Shown: positions 51,423 to 60,520 of the stretch, piece by piece
How the letters are laid out: every line of letters begins with the position of its first letter
Numbering within the stretch: the first letter of the stretch is position 1
Assembly (NCBI GenBank): GCA_015075445.1
Contig: JABTUJ010000021.1
Span: 84,093-148,092 of the forward strand
Length of the DNA stretch: 64,000 nucleotides
Origin: Verrucomicrobiales bacterium
GTDB taxonomy: Bacteria; Verrucomicrobiota; Verrucomicrobiia; Limisphaerales; J093
Direction: 5' to 3'
The notes under the pieces: generated by a model
Told to the model about the DNA's origin: nothing
What the model saw: only the letters and a program-made list of their open reading frames with translations
Databases searched by the model: none
Program-made: the position numbers and the translations under genes

Positions 51423-52188
51423 GCCAGAGCCGGCGCCAGCGTCCCTGCAGCCTCCGGAGCCAGCCCGTGTCGCGGAACTCGTCGCGCACGGATTCCGCGG
51501 CCGGGCAGGCGGGATCGAGCTGGCGCGCCTGGGCGAGGGCTTGATGCGCCTCGTCTGCCAGGCCCAGCTCGAGTTGGCAGCGGCCGAGCTGCAGCCAGAC
51601 CACGGCGGCCCCGGTCTCGAGGGCCAGCGCTTGCCGCGCCAGCTTCAGCGCCAGGGCAAACCGTCGGTAGAACAAGTGCACCCGCGACGCCAGCCAGGCC
51701 CAGAGCCAGTCGCCCGGCATCGCCGCCAGCGCCTTCGCGAAGCAGAAATCCGCGCGCTTCTCGGCCCGGGCCAGCAACACATCGCCCCGCGCCAGCCAGA
51801 TATACGGCGTGTCGCCCCGTTCACCGATGGCTGCATCTGAGAACGCCAGGGCCGCCTCCGTATCCCCCGCGCGGGCCAGCGCAACACCCTTGGCGGCCAG
51901 CAGCTCCGGTTCGTTCGGCAGATGATCCAGCGCCTTGTCCGCCCAGACCTTCGCCTCCGCGAACTCCCCCAGCTCGATGAGCATACGCACCTGCCCGATC
52001 CACGCCGGCGCACTCTTCGGATTGGACTCCAGAACCCGTCCGAACAGCCGCAGAGCTTGCTCGAAATATCCCCCGCGAAACGCCGTCTCCGCCTCCCCGA
52101 GAAACCGGGCTTCGTCCGTGATCACCTCGGCGGGCGTGGCCAGATGCTCCCCCGCTCCTTCGAACTCGAGATTACCAAAGCGACTCAT
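51415..52188 (-). CDS. TPR-repeat protein
   Basis: About 257 residues from the ATG at 52188. TPR units start after an N-terminal 40 residues: AFRGGYFEQALRLFGRVLES, APAWIGQVRMLIELGEFAEA, EPELLAAKGVALARAGDTEA. A later block WLWAWLASRVHLFYRRFALA continues the helices. No signal peptide. Its stop overlaps the pilT start by 8 bases, so the two are co-translated; it probably docks PilT or another pilus component. The function is inferred from context only. Confidence 0.7.
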   Translation of the reverse strand: MSRFGNLEFEGAGEHLATPAEVITDEARFLGEAETAFRGGYFEQALRLFGRVLESNPKSAPAWIGQVRMLIELGEFAEAKVWADKALDHLPNEPELLAAKGVALARAGDTEAALAFSDAAIGERGDTPYIWLARGDVLLARAEKRADFCFAKALAAMPGDWLWAWLASRVHLFYRRFALALKLARQALALETGAAVVWLQLGRCQLELGLADEAHQALAQARQLDPACPAAESVRDEFRDTGWLRRLQGRWRRLWHA

Positions 52189-52389
52189 GCGCGCGTGACG
52201 TTGATGGCTGCCGGACGCCCCACTGTGCGCCGGCCCCGACGAAAAACCAATCCCGCTTTTCATCCTGGCCGGGTTGCCGGCCTACCCGGATTGGACTGGG
52301 CCAGCCCCGACTCCTCACGCGGCGGAAAGGACGCGCGAAAGGGCTTCCGCGTTCTGACCGGCCTGGCCTAAGCTCGCGGCCGAAGCACC

Positions 52390-53334
52390 ATGAAAACCGT
52401 ATCCCTCGGCAAGACCTCCCTGAAACCCAGTGTGCTGGCCTACGGCTGCTGGCGCCTCGCCGGCACCCTGGAACCCGAGCATGTCAGCCCCGAGCGACGC
52501 GCGGCCGGCCACGCGGCCGTCCGGGCGGCCTACGAGGCGGGCTACACGCTCTTCGACCACGCCGACATCTATTGCCAGGGTGTTGCCGAGTCCATCTTCG
52601 GCGAGGTGCTGGCCGACACCCCGGGCATGCGCGACCGGATCCTCCTCGCCAGCAAGTGCGGCATCCGGCGCGCCGGCGATCCCGACCCCGCCGCTCCCTA
52701 CCGGTACGACTTCTCCGCCGACCATATCGTCGCTTCCTGCGAGCAATCCCTGCAGCGCCTGGGCGTGGAACACCTCGACCTCTACCTGCTGCATCGTCCC
52801 GATTTCCTCTGCGAACCCGAAGAGGTCGCCGGGGCGTTCACCCGCCTCAAGTCGGCCGGCAAGGTGCGCGAATTCGGCGTCAGCAACTTCCGCCCTTCCC
52901 AGGTTGCCCTCCTGCAGAAGGCCTGCCCGATGCCGCTGGTCGTGAACCAGATCCAGATCAGCCTCCTGCACCTCGACCCGCTCCTCGACGGCACGCTCGA
53001 TCACTGCCAGGCCGAAGGCATCGCCCCGCTCGCCTGGAGTCCCCTCGCCGCCGGCATCCTCACCGGCCGCCTCGGCAGCGCCATGAACGATCCGCACCAC
53101 GCCCGCAAAGCCAAGCTGGACGATGTCCTCGGCGTGCTCTCCCGCGAACACGGTGTCAGCCGCTCCGCCCTCGCCCTCGCCTGGCTTCGCCGCCATCCCA
53201 GCGGCATCGTCCCCATCGTCGGTTCCACCAATCCCGACCGTATTCGCGAAGCCGGGCAAGCCGCCGACGTCGAACTGACGCGCGAGCAATGGTACCGGCT
53301 GATGGAGGCCGCCAGCGGGCAGCGCCTGCCCTGA
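52390..53334 (+). CDS. aldo/keto reductase
   Basis: 314 residues, a TIM-barrel NADPH-dependent oxidoreductase. Catalytic residues: YTLFDHADIYCQG holds the Asp and Tyr, ILLASKCGIR the Lys and YLLHRPDFL the His. REFGVSNFRPSQ and the C-terminal IVGSTNPDRIREA contact the cofactor. It resembles the YdhF/Tas branch. Physiological substrates are unknown. It starts divergently from the pilT operon. Confidence 0.9.
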   Translation: MKTVSLGKTSLKPSVLAYGCWRLAGTLEPEHVSPERRAAGHAAVRAAYEAGYTLFDHADIYCQGVAESIFGEVLADTPGMRDRILLASKCGIRRAGDPDPAAPYRYDFSADHIVASCEQSLQRLGVEHLDLYLLHRPDFLCEPEEVAGAFTRLKSAGKVREFGVSNFRPSQVALLQKACPMPLVVNQIQISLLHLDPLLDGTLDHCQAEGIAPLAWSPLAAGILTGRLGSAMNDPHHARKAKLDDVLGVLSREHGVSRSALALAWLRRHPSGIVPIVGSTNPDRIREAGQAADVELTREQWYRLMEAASGQRLP

Positions 53335-53376
53335 AATCCCCGTCGGTCCACAGCGTTCGCCACGTCTGCCGCGCCC

Positions 53377-53979
53377 ATGACGCCCAGGCCCCCTTCGCCA
53401 CCCGGGTGCTTTCGCTGTTTCGTGGCCGTCGCCGTGGGCGAGACCGCAACCGCCGCCCTCCGGGATCTTCATCAACGCCTTTCCCGCGCCACCCCGCGCC
53501 ACGCTGTCCGTTGGACGCCGCCCGACCAATGGCATCTTACGCTCCACTTCCTCGGCGACGTCCCGGTCGATCGCATCGCGGAACTGGAGCAATCCCTCCG
53601 TCCGTCGCTCGCCGGCGCCCGGACGTTTGCGCTTCGCCTCGAGGGCCTCGGCGCCTTCCCCTCGCCCCAGGCGCCGCGCGTCCTCTGGGTCGGGATGGGA
53701 GGCGACCTTCCCGGCCTGCAGGACGTCCGGCAACGCGTCGTCCAGGCCTGCGCCAGGTTCGGCGAACCGGCCGACTCGCGCCCTTTCCATCCGCACCTCA
53801 CCCTCGGCCGCACGCGACAGTCGGATCCTCAAGCCCTGCGTCCCTGGTGCGAGGCGAGCTGCGATGCCCGCCCGCTGCCGCCGTGTGAATGGCTGGTGGA
53901 CCGCGTGGCGCTTTACCGCAGCGAACTCCGCCCCTCCGGCGCCGTGCACACCCCACTGGCCGCCTTCCCCCTTGCCTGA
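53377..53979 (+). CDS. thpR: RNA 2',3'-cyclic phosphodiesterase
   Basis: 200 residues of the LigT/ThpR family, which opens 2',3'-cyclic phosphates. Both HxTx motifs are seen: HLTL at about residues 53-56 and HLTL at about 140-143. FRCFVAVAV at the start and LYRSELRPSGAVHTPLAAFP at the end also match. An in-frame ATG follows the previous gene by 43 bases. Confidence 0.9.
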   Translation: MTPRPPSPPGCFRCFVAVAVGETATAALRDLHQRLSRATPRHAVRWTPPDQWHLTLHFLGDVPVDRIAELEQSLRPSLAGARTFALRLEGLGAFPSPQAPRVLWVGMGGDLPGLQDVRQRVVQACARFGEPADSRPFHPHLTLGRTRQSDPQALRPWCEASCDARPLPPCEWLVDRVALYRSELRPSGAVHTPLAAFPLA

Positions 53980-54006
53980 CCCCCGCCCTCCCGCCACGCT
54001 CGCGGG

Positions 54007-55302
54007 GTGATCGGCACCGTCTCATCCTCCCCGCCGTCCGGTCCCGGCCTGTCCGCCTCACCGCGGCCCGAGTCACCCGGGGCGGCGGCCGGCGAACTTG
54101 CCGCGGGCACGGTTGCCGGGGGGCAGGTGGTCTGGGAACCCGTCGTCCGCCACCTCTATGTGCACGTCCCGTTCTGCGCGCACAAGTGCGAGTACTGCGC
54201 CTTTTTTTCAGAAGTACCCAGTGGCGACCTCATGGCCCGTTACGTGGCGGCCCTGTCGCGCGAACTGGCCCTCGTGGCCCCTGACCTCCGGCCGCGCACT
54301 GTCTACTTCGGCGGCGGCACGCCCTCCCTCCTCCCGCTCCGGCACTGGGAAACCCTCCTGCGGCAAATGGAGCGCCTGAACCTGCTTGGGGCCGAGGAAT
54401 TCACCGTCGAATGCAACCCGGCCACCGTGTCGGCCGACAAGGCACGCCTCCTCCGGGATTACGGGGTCAACCGCCTTTCCCTGGGCGTGCAGTCGCTCGA
54501 TGAAGCGCTACTCGATCGCCTGGGCCGCGTCCACAGCCGCGCGCAGGTCTTTGACTCGTTCGACTGCCTGCGGCGCGCCGGATTTGCCAACCTGAACCTC
54601 GACCTCATGTTCGCGATCCCGGGCCAGTCGCTCGAGGTCTGGCGCCGAACCCTCGCCGACGCGCTTGCCCTGGGCAGCGAACACCTCTCCTGCTACGAGG
54701 TCATCTACGAGGAGGACACCCCGCTCTTTGCCCAACTCGGGGCCGGGCAATTCGCGGTGGACGAAGACCTGGCCTGCGCGCAGTACGACCTGCTGGTGGA
54801 GACCGCCACCCGGGCCGGCTACCACCCCTACGAGATCGCCAACTTCGCCCGCTCCTCCACCCCGACCCTCACGGACCTGGAGCTTCCTTCGTTCGCCTGC
54901 CGCCACAACGTGAATTACTGGCGCGGCGGCTCGTTCTACGGACTCGGCCCCAGCGCGACGAGCTATGTGCGGGGCGAACGCACGCGGAACTGGGCCAACA
55001 CGCCTCTGTACTGCGGTCAACTCGAGCGCGACCGTCGCGCCTTCGAATCCCGGGAAACGTTGTCGCCTCGGGCGCGTGCGGCCGAGACCGCGGCGTTCGG
55101 GTTGCGGATGAACCTCGGCTGGCCTTATGCCGACTTCACCGCGGTGACCGGCTTCGACCTCCGCAGCGAGTGGGCTGAGGACCTCGACTGGCTCGTCGCC
55201 CAGGGCTGGGGCGAGCGGCAGCCAGACCGCTTCCGGCTCACCCGGCAGGGACTGCGCTTTGCCGATCTGGCGGCGGAACGCTTGCTGCGGCCGGACCGAT
55301 AA
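54007..55302 (+). CDS. hemW: HemW-like radical SAM coproporphyrinogen oxidase homologue
   Basis: 431 residues from a GTG start at 54007. The radical SAM cluster is CAHKCEYC (C57, C61, C64), the CX3CX2C spacing. HVPFC, YFGGGTPSLL, FTVECNPATV, LGVQSLDEALL and LDLMFAIPGQS follow. The C-terminal HemN-like domain has YWRGGSFYGLGPSATSYV. HemW proteins deliver haem rather than oxidise coproporphyrinogen, so the name follows sequence type. The first 45 residues are low-complexity; a later start would be shorter but keep the motif. Confidence 0.88.
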   Translation: MIGTVSSSPPSGPGLSASPRPESPGAAAGELAAGTVAGGQVVWEPVVRHLYVHVPFCAHKCEYCAFFSEVPSGDLMARYVAALSRELALVAPDLRPRTVYFGGGTPSLLPLRHWETLLRQMERLNLLGAEEFTVECNPATVSADKARLLRDYGVNRLSLGVQSLDEALLDRLGRVHSRAQVFDSFDCLRRAGFANLNLDLMFAIPGQSLEVWRRTLADALALGSEHLSCYEVIYEEDTPLFAQLGAGQFAVDEDLACAQYDLLVETATRAGYHPYEIANFARSSTPTLTDLELPSFACRHNVNYWRGGSFYGLGPSATSYVRGERTRNWANTPLYCGQLERDRRAFESRETLSPRARAAETAAFGLRMNLGWPYADFTAVTGFDLRSEWAEDLDWLVAQGWGERQPDRFRLTRQGLRFADLAAERLLRPDR

Positions 55303-55379
55303 TCCCATCGCAGCCCTTCGCGACGCAGGACTGCGATAGGATGCAGAGTCTCGTTACCTCGACTCCTACGGGGTCGGGC

Positions 55380-56276
55380 TCAGCGTTGGAGCCAGCCCTG
55401 ACTGCGCAGCCAGTCGGCGCAGCGCGCGGGCCAGTCGTGCACGGGCTGTCCGCGGGCCAGCATGCCGAAACCGTGTCCGCCCTGCTGGTACACGTGCAGT
55501 TCTCCGGGGACACCGGCGCGTTTCAGATCCAGGAAGAACTCAATGCTGTTTTCCGGCCCCAGGGAGTCGTCCGCGGCGTGCACGAAGAACACCGGGCCGG
55601 GCTTCAAGTCCGCGCGAATCACCGGTTTGTCGCGCTGCCGATCCGGGGCGGCCAGATACGCCGGGTAAATGAGAATCCCGAAGTCCGGCCGACACGACGG
55701 TTCGTCCGTGCCGACGGGATAACTTGCGGCCCGCCGATCGCCTTCGCACAGGAGCCAGGCGGCTAGATGGCCGCCGGCCGAGAAGCCGAGCACGCCGATG
55801 CGGTCCGGGCGCAAGCCCCATTCGGCAGCGTGCGACCGCAGGAGGGTCATCGCGCGCTGGGCATCGAGGAGGGGGCGGGTCTGGGGCGGTTCGTTCCGGG
55901 GGGAAGGCACGCGGTACTTGAGCACGGCTGCGGTGACGCCGAGCGAATTCAACCAGGCGGCGACCTGCGTGCCCTCGTGTTTCATGGCCAGGATATAGTA
56001 CCCGCCCCCGGGGCAGATCAGCACGCACGTGCCGTTGCGGCGTTCGACCGGTGGCTGATAGACGGTGAGTTCGGGCTCCGACACGTTGCCGAGCCGCGTG
56101 ATGTCCGGGTCGGCGCCGGGCTCGATGGGCAGGTAAGCCTCGGGCTTGTCGCTGGAAACGGCGAGGGGGGGCGGGCCGTCCCAGAGCTTCACCGTGATTT
56201 CGGAGGCGGACAACCCGGGTCCGTGGAGGACCAGGGCGAGGCCGAAGCTGACGGTGACGAAGAAACGCGTGTTCAT
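55380..56276 (-). CDS. secreted alpha/beta hydrolase (acetylesterase-like)
   Basis: 298 residues. Signal peptide (residues 1-24), then YQPPVERRNGTCVLICPGGG, the oxyanion motif CPGGGY. The nucleophile lies in IGVLGFSAGGHLAAWL, the acid in FFVHAADDSLGP and the histidine in YQQGGHGFGM. It matches the BD-FAE/AXE-type deacetylase family that removes acetyl or feruloyl groups from plant polysaccharides. It is last in the minus-strand run aroF-SIS-sugar-binding-esterase. Confidence 0.85.
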   Translation of the reverse strand: MNTRFFVTVSFGLALVLHGPGLSASEITVKLWDGPPPLAVSSDKPEAYLPIEPGADPDITRLGNVSEPELTVYQPPVERRNGTCVLICPGGGYYILAMKHEGTQVAAWLNSLGVTAAVLKYRVPSPRNEPPQTRPLLDAQRAMTLLRSHAAEWGLRPDRIGVLGFSAGGHLAAWLLCEGDRRAASYPVGTDEPSCRPDFGILIYPAYLAAPDRQRDKPVIRADLKPGPVFFVHAADDSLGPENSIEFFLDLKRAGVPGELHVYQQGGHGFGMLARGQPVHDWPARCADWLRSQGWLQR

Positions 56277-56293
56277 GGCGGCGCTGCCCCTTC

Positions 56294-57283
56294 CTACTCG
56301 AGCGCCCGGCCACCCTGGGCCACGTTCTCCGCGGTGAACAGCCGCGAGCCCAGCGTGATCTCTTTCTCCACCTTCTCGCCCTGCAGGATCCGCAGCGCGG
56401 TCTCGATGGCTTCCGCCCCGCCCGTGGGATACTGGAAGGTCGCGTGGAGAATCCCCTGGCTCACATAGGCCACGCCTTCTTGCGGCAGGGCATCGATCCC
56501 GACGAACTTGATCGCCTTCTCGCGGCCCGCGGACTTGGCCGCCAGGTAGGCGCCGTGGGCACCCGGGTCGTTGTGCGCATAGACCAGGTCAATCTGGCTG
56601 AACCGGGACAGGGCCGATTCCATCTCCTTGCGCGCATCCGGCTCGAGCCACTTCATATCGGCTTCGAAGATCACCTCGATCTCCGACCCGGCAATACCTT
56701 CGCGGAACCCCTGATGGCGGTCCTGTCCGGGCGTGCTGGTCATCAATCCCTTCAGCTCAACCACCTTGCCCCGACCGCCGAGCGTCTCGCGGATCCATTG
56801 GCCGGCGGCCTTGCCGATCTTCCGGTTGTCCGCCCCGATGAAGCACGTGTACTGATCCCCCAGCAGCCGCCGGTCGAGCACGATCACCGGGATGCCGGCC
56901 GCCATGGCCTGGGCCACCGGTTCGGTCAGCGGCGCCGCTTCCTTGGGCGAGATGATGATCAAGTCCACCCGGGCGCTGACAAACTCCTCGACGTGCGCCC
57001 GCTGTTTCAGGGTGTCGTTCTGGGCGTCCTTGAAGACCACCTTGAGGTTGGGGTGCCGCTCGGCCGCCGCCTTCACGTCGGCATTCATCTGGCCGCGCCA
57101 AGGCTCCCCCAGATTGCATTGGCTCATGCCGATCGTGAACACCCGGCCGGCCGAGGGCGTCCCCGGAGCGGACGTTCCCCCGGACGGGGCAGACTCGGCG
57201 GGTTTCCGGCAACCCGTGAACGTGATCGCGACCGCGGCGGCTGCGGCGGCCAGGCACAGCGTGAAGGGTGGTTTCATGGGCAT
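56294..57283 (-). CDS. sugar-binding lipoprotein (ribose/xylose-type)
   Basis: 329 residues. Lipobox FTGC places the acylated cysteine at 25. The family fold is visible in FTIGMSQCNLGEPWRGQMNA, LIIISPKEAAPLTEPV, IPVIVLDRRL, ELKGLMTSTPGQDRHQGFRE, YAHNDPGAHGAYLA and KFVGIDALPQ. This is a type I periplasmic binding protein. No ABC permease or ATPase is near, so it either partners a remote transporter or feeds a sensor. It is 36 bases after the SIS gene. Confidence 0.88.
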   Translation of the reverse strand: MPMKPPFTLCLAAAAAAVAITFTGCRKPAESAPSGGTSAPGTPSAGRVFTIGMSQCNLGEPWRGQMNADVKAAAERHPNLKVVFKDAQNDTLKQRAHVEEFVSARVDLIIISPKEAAPLTEPVAQAMAAGIPVIVLDRRLLGDQYTCFIGADNRKIGKAAGQWIRETLGGRGKVVELKGLMTSTPGQDRHQGFREGIAGSEIEVIFEADMKWLEPDARKEMESALSRFSQIDLVYAHNDPGAHGAYLAAKSAGREKAIKFVGIDALPQEGVAYVSQGILHATFQYPTGGAEAIETALRILQGEKVEKEITLGSRLFTAENVAQGGRALE

Positions 57284-57319
57284 CGACGGGCGGAGGGTGG
57301 CGCGGGACGTGGGATGGGA

Positions 57320-58054
57320 TCAGAGATGGCGGATCCGGCTCTTGTACTTCTGGAGCAGGCGATCGTTGTGATCATAGCCCTGCGTGTTGCTGCTGATGTA
57401 CATCTCGGGGGTGACCCCGCGAGCGAGCGCGTGTTCGACCGCCTGGACCAGGATGAGCTGGATGGCCAGCAAACCGACCATCGAGGACGTCGAGCCGATG
57501 GCATCCGGCATGCCGGGCAGGCGCAGCCACGCATCGCCATTCGGCCCGCAGTTGTCGATGACGACCTCGGCCACGTCGGCCAGCTTTTTGCCCGAGGGAT
57601 GGCGGGAAGGCCAGGCATCGCTCTGCGTGCGGTTGAGCAGGGCGGCGACGCGCATTCCCTTCTCCCGGCCCAACAGCGCCATCTCGATGGGCACCGCGTT
57701 GCGCCCGGAGTTGGACACCACGATCAAGACGTCCCCGGCCGCCACGGGATACTGGGCCAGGAGGCCGGCGGCAAAACCGCTCTCACGTTCGGTGTAAGTC
57801 GCCTGGATGGCATTCTCATGCACCATGATCCGCGGGTCGAGCATCGGCACCGCATGGGCGAGCCCGCCAGCGCGGTAGAAGACCTCTTCGGCCACCAGAT
57901 GGGAATGGCCCGTGCCGAAGACGTACAGCCAACCGTCCCGGGCCAGCGCATCGCCCAGCCAGCCGGCCACGGTGGCCAGGGCGTCCCATTGGGTCTCGCG
58001 AAAGCGCGCGACGGTGGTCTGGGCCGTCGCGAAGAACTGTTCCATGGCGTTCAT
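57320..58054 (-). CDS. SIS-domain sugar-phosphate isomerase-like protein
   Basis: 244 residues from the ATG at 58054. SIS domains bind phosphosugars. The motif is GWLYVFGTGHSHLVAEEVFY and the second half VLIVVSNSGRNAVPIEMALL. A negatively charged C-terminal part includes MPDAIGSTSSMVGLLAI. The start overlaps the DAHP synthase stop by four bases (ATGA), so they are coupled; what links them is unclear. The family includes N-acetylglucosamine- and N-acetylmuramate-phosphate enzymes and regulators. Confidence 0.85.
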   Translation of the reverse strand: MNAMEQFFATAQTTVARFRETQWDALATVAGWLGDALARDGWLYVFGTGHSHLVAEEVFYRAGGLAHAVPMLDPRIMVHENAIQATYTERESGFAAGLLAQYPVAAGDVLIVVSNSGRNAVPIEMALLGREKGMRVAALLNRTQSDAWPSRHPSGKKLADVAEVVIDNCGPNGDAWLRLPGMPDAIGSTSSMVGLLAIQLILVQAVEHALARGVTPEMYISSNTQGYDHNDRLLQKYKSRIRHL

Positions 58055-59469
58055 GTCGAGGGATGATGTCCGTTGGGGGGGCGCGGGTTGCGGCCTTCGA
58101 AGCGCTTGGCGATGGCAAAGGCGACCTCCATGGCCTGTTCGTAGTTGAGGCGCGGATCGCAGAGGGTCTGGTAGGCCGTGTCGAGGTCGGACTCCTGGAC
58201 GCCGCTGGCCCCGCCGACGCACTCGGTCACGCTCTCGGCCGTCAACTCGCAATGCACGCCGGCCAGCCAGGAACCGGCCGACAAATGGAGCTCAATGGAA
58301 TCCAGCACCTCGCTGAGGATCGCGTCCACGTGACGCGTCTTGCGGCCGCTGCGGGTTGACACCGTGTTCCCGTGCATGGGGTCACACATCCACGCCGGCT
58401 TGTGACCGGACTCGGCCACCGCGGTGATCAGCTCGGGCAGGCGGGCGCGCACCTTCTTGGCTCCGAGGCGGGCAATCAACACCAGGTCGCCGGGCTCGCG
58501 GTTGGCGTCCAGCACATCCAACAGCCGCAGGAGCTCGGGCGTCGTGATGTCGGGGCCGATCTTCACGCCCACCGGGTTGCGGATGCCCCGGAAGTACTCG
58601 ACGTGCGCGCCGTCCACGTCGCGGGTGCGTTCGCCGATCCAGGGCAGATGGCATCCGAGGTTGTACCAGCCGGGGCGGCGGGGCACGCGGCGGGTGAGCG
58701 CCGTCTCGTACGCCAGGCTCAGGCCCTCGTGGCTCGTGTAGAACTCGCTGTGCGTGAGCTGATCCATCTGTTGCCCGGTGAGGATCTCCATCAACTCGAT
58801 GGCGTTGGCCACAAACGCCACCCGCCGGTGATAGTTCTCCCGCGCCTCGGCGCTGAGCCCGGACTTGCCCAGGAAATTGAGGTCCCAGTACTCGGGGTGG
58901 TGGAGGTCGGCAAACCCACCCTCTACCAGGGCCCGGATGAAGTTCAGCGTCAGGGCGGCGTGCTGATAGGCCGCGACGAGCCGTTCGGGATCCGGCTGCC
59001 GGGCGGCCGGCGTGAACGCGGCGGAGTTGATCAGGTCGCCGAAGTACGACGGCAGGGTCACGCCGTTCCGGGTCTCGGTGGGGCTGGAACGCGGCTTCGC
59101 GTACTGCCCGGCAAAGCGCCCGACGCGGATGATGGGGCACTTCACGCCGTCGGTCAGCACCAGGCTCATTTGCAGGAGAATCTTGAGCTTGCTGGTGAGA
59201 ATGTCCGGGCGGCATTCATCGAACACCTCCGCGCAATCGCCGCCCTGGAGGATGAACTGCCGGCCGGTGGCGGCCTCGGCGATGCGCGACCGAAGCCGTT
59301 CGATTTCCCAACTGGTCACCAGGGGGGGATAGGCCTGGATGCGCGCGAGGGCGGCCTCGAGCGCCGCCGGATCCGGGTAGGGAACGGCCTGCTGGACAGG
59401 ACGGGTTTGCCAACTGGTCGGCGTCCAGGCGGACGCCGGACGCGAAGCTGCGCTGGTATCGGTAGCCAT
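58051..59469 (-). CDS. class II DAHP synthase
   Basis: 472 residues from the ATG at 59469. It joins phosphoenolpyruvate and erythrose-4-phosphate at the head of the shikimate pathway; the class II (plant-type) family is recognised by ILQGGDCAEVFDECRP with a metal-binding cysteine, IIRVGRFAGQYAKPRS, FLGKSGLSAEARE, YTSHEGLSL, PDITTPELL and MCDPMHGNT. An earlier reading to 59793 is not needed. It heads the run of SIS, sugar-binding and esterase genes. Confidence 0.9.
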   Translation of the reverse strand: MATDTSAASRPASAWTPTSWQTRPVQQAVPYPDPAALEAALARIQAYPPLVTSWEIERLRSRIAEAATGRQFILQGGDCAEVFDECRPDILTSKLKILLQMSLVLTDGVKCPIIRVGRFAGQYAKPRSSPTETRNGVTLPSYFGDLINSAAFTPAARQPDPERLVAAYQHAALTLNFIRALVEGGFADLHHPEYWDLNFLGKSGLSAEARENYHRRVAFVANAIELMEILTGQQMDQLTHSEFYTSHEGLSLAYETALTRRVPRRPGWYNLGCHLPWIGERTRDVDGAHVEYFRGIRNPVGVKIGPDITTPELLRLLDVLDANREPGDLVLIARLGAKKVRARLPELITAVAESGHKPAWMCDPMHGNTVSTRSGRKTRHVDAILSEVLDSIELHLSAGSWLAGVHCELTAESVTECVGGASGVQESDLDTAYQTLCDPRLNYEQAMEVAFAIAKRFEGRNPRPPNGHHPST

Positions 59470-59626
59470 CAACACGCGGAACCCTTCGACATTTCCGAGC
59501 GGGCAGGTTTGCGGCAGCGGGCCCGCGATGCGAGTCAAAACTTCGTTCGAGAACGAAACCCAGGGCATCAGGCAGGGTCCCCAGGTGGAGGTTGAGTCCG
59601 GGCGCAGGGTGTGGCACAAGAGTGCC

Positions 59627-60373
59627 ATGTGCCCCACCGACCACCCACCGGCCGGCGCCGTGAGATCGCCCCGCGGCTTCACGCTCATTGAACTCCTCGT
59701 GGTCATCGCGATCATCGCCGTGCTGGCCGGCATGCTGCTCCCCGCCTTGGGCCGAGCCAAAGCCCGTGCCCAGGTGGCGAGCTGCCAGAGCAATGAACGT
59801 CAGATCGCCCTGGCGCTCGTGTTCTACGCGCTCGATCACCGCGGATTCTTCCCCCCTCGGGCGGACCAGAATCGCTGGCCCACCCAGCTTCTGCCCGGCT
59901 ACCAGGACGTCAAAGTGCTGCTTTGCCCAAACGACCTTGCGAACCGCAACCGCCGCCCGACCGCCGCCGCCGCGACACGCCCGGTGGCTCCGGATGCCGC
60001 CCCCCGCAGCTTCATCATCAACGGCTGGAACGATTACTTCCTCGAAGTGTTGCGCTTGCCGTTTGCCTCCCTCACGGGCAAGAGCCTCCCGGAAAGCGCC
60101 CTCCGCCATCCCAGCGACACGATTGTGTTCGGCGAAAAGGTCAGCGGCTCCGAGCACTTTTACATGGATTGCTTCGAGGGACAGGGCAACGACGTGGATC
60201 AGATCGAGCGGGCCCGGCACCTGAGCGGCGGCCGGACCTCGCGGGTCGGATACTCCAACTACGCCTTTGCCGATGGCAGCGCCCGACTGGTCAAGCGAGG
60301 CCAACTGCTCTACCCGCTGAACCTGTGGATGGTCACGGACTACTGGCGGACCAACCGCGTGTTCAGCAAGTGA
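59627..60373 (+). CDS. pseudopilin-like secreted protein (N-methylation domain)
   Basis: 248 residues from the ATG at 59627. The cleavage/methylation motif RGFTLIELLVVIAIIAVLA puts the leader-peptidase site after Gly17, with Glu at +5. The C-terminal half holds YSNYAFADGSARLVKRG, a domain common to the large DUF1559-like pseudopilin group of Verrucomicrobiota and Planctomycetota. Such proteins number in the dozens per genome; their role is unclear, perhaps fibre or secretion components. Confidence 0.85.
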   Translation: MCPTDHPPAGAVRSPRGFTLIELLVVIAIIAVLAGMLLPALGRAKARAQVASCQSNERQIALALVFYALDHRGFFPPRADQNRWPTQLLPGYQDVKVLLCPNDLANRNRRPTAAAATRPVAPDAAPRSFIINGWNDYFLEVLRLPFASLTGKSLPESALRHPSDTIVFGEKVSGSEHFYMDCFEGQGNDVDQIERARHLSGGRTSRVGYSNYAFADGSARLVKRGQLLYPLNLWMVTDYWRTNRVFSK

Positions 60374-60520
60374 ATGCGACCAAAGCGTGAGGCCACAAGC
60401 CCATGAGCATTACCGCCGTTTCCGCGTTCCTGTAGAATCCTGTCGTGCGCCCCCGCCGGCCGCGACGGCTAAACTTGTTGCGCCGGTGGCGGCACGTCCT
60501 TAGGCTTCGCGCTCCGACGC

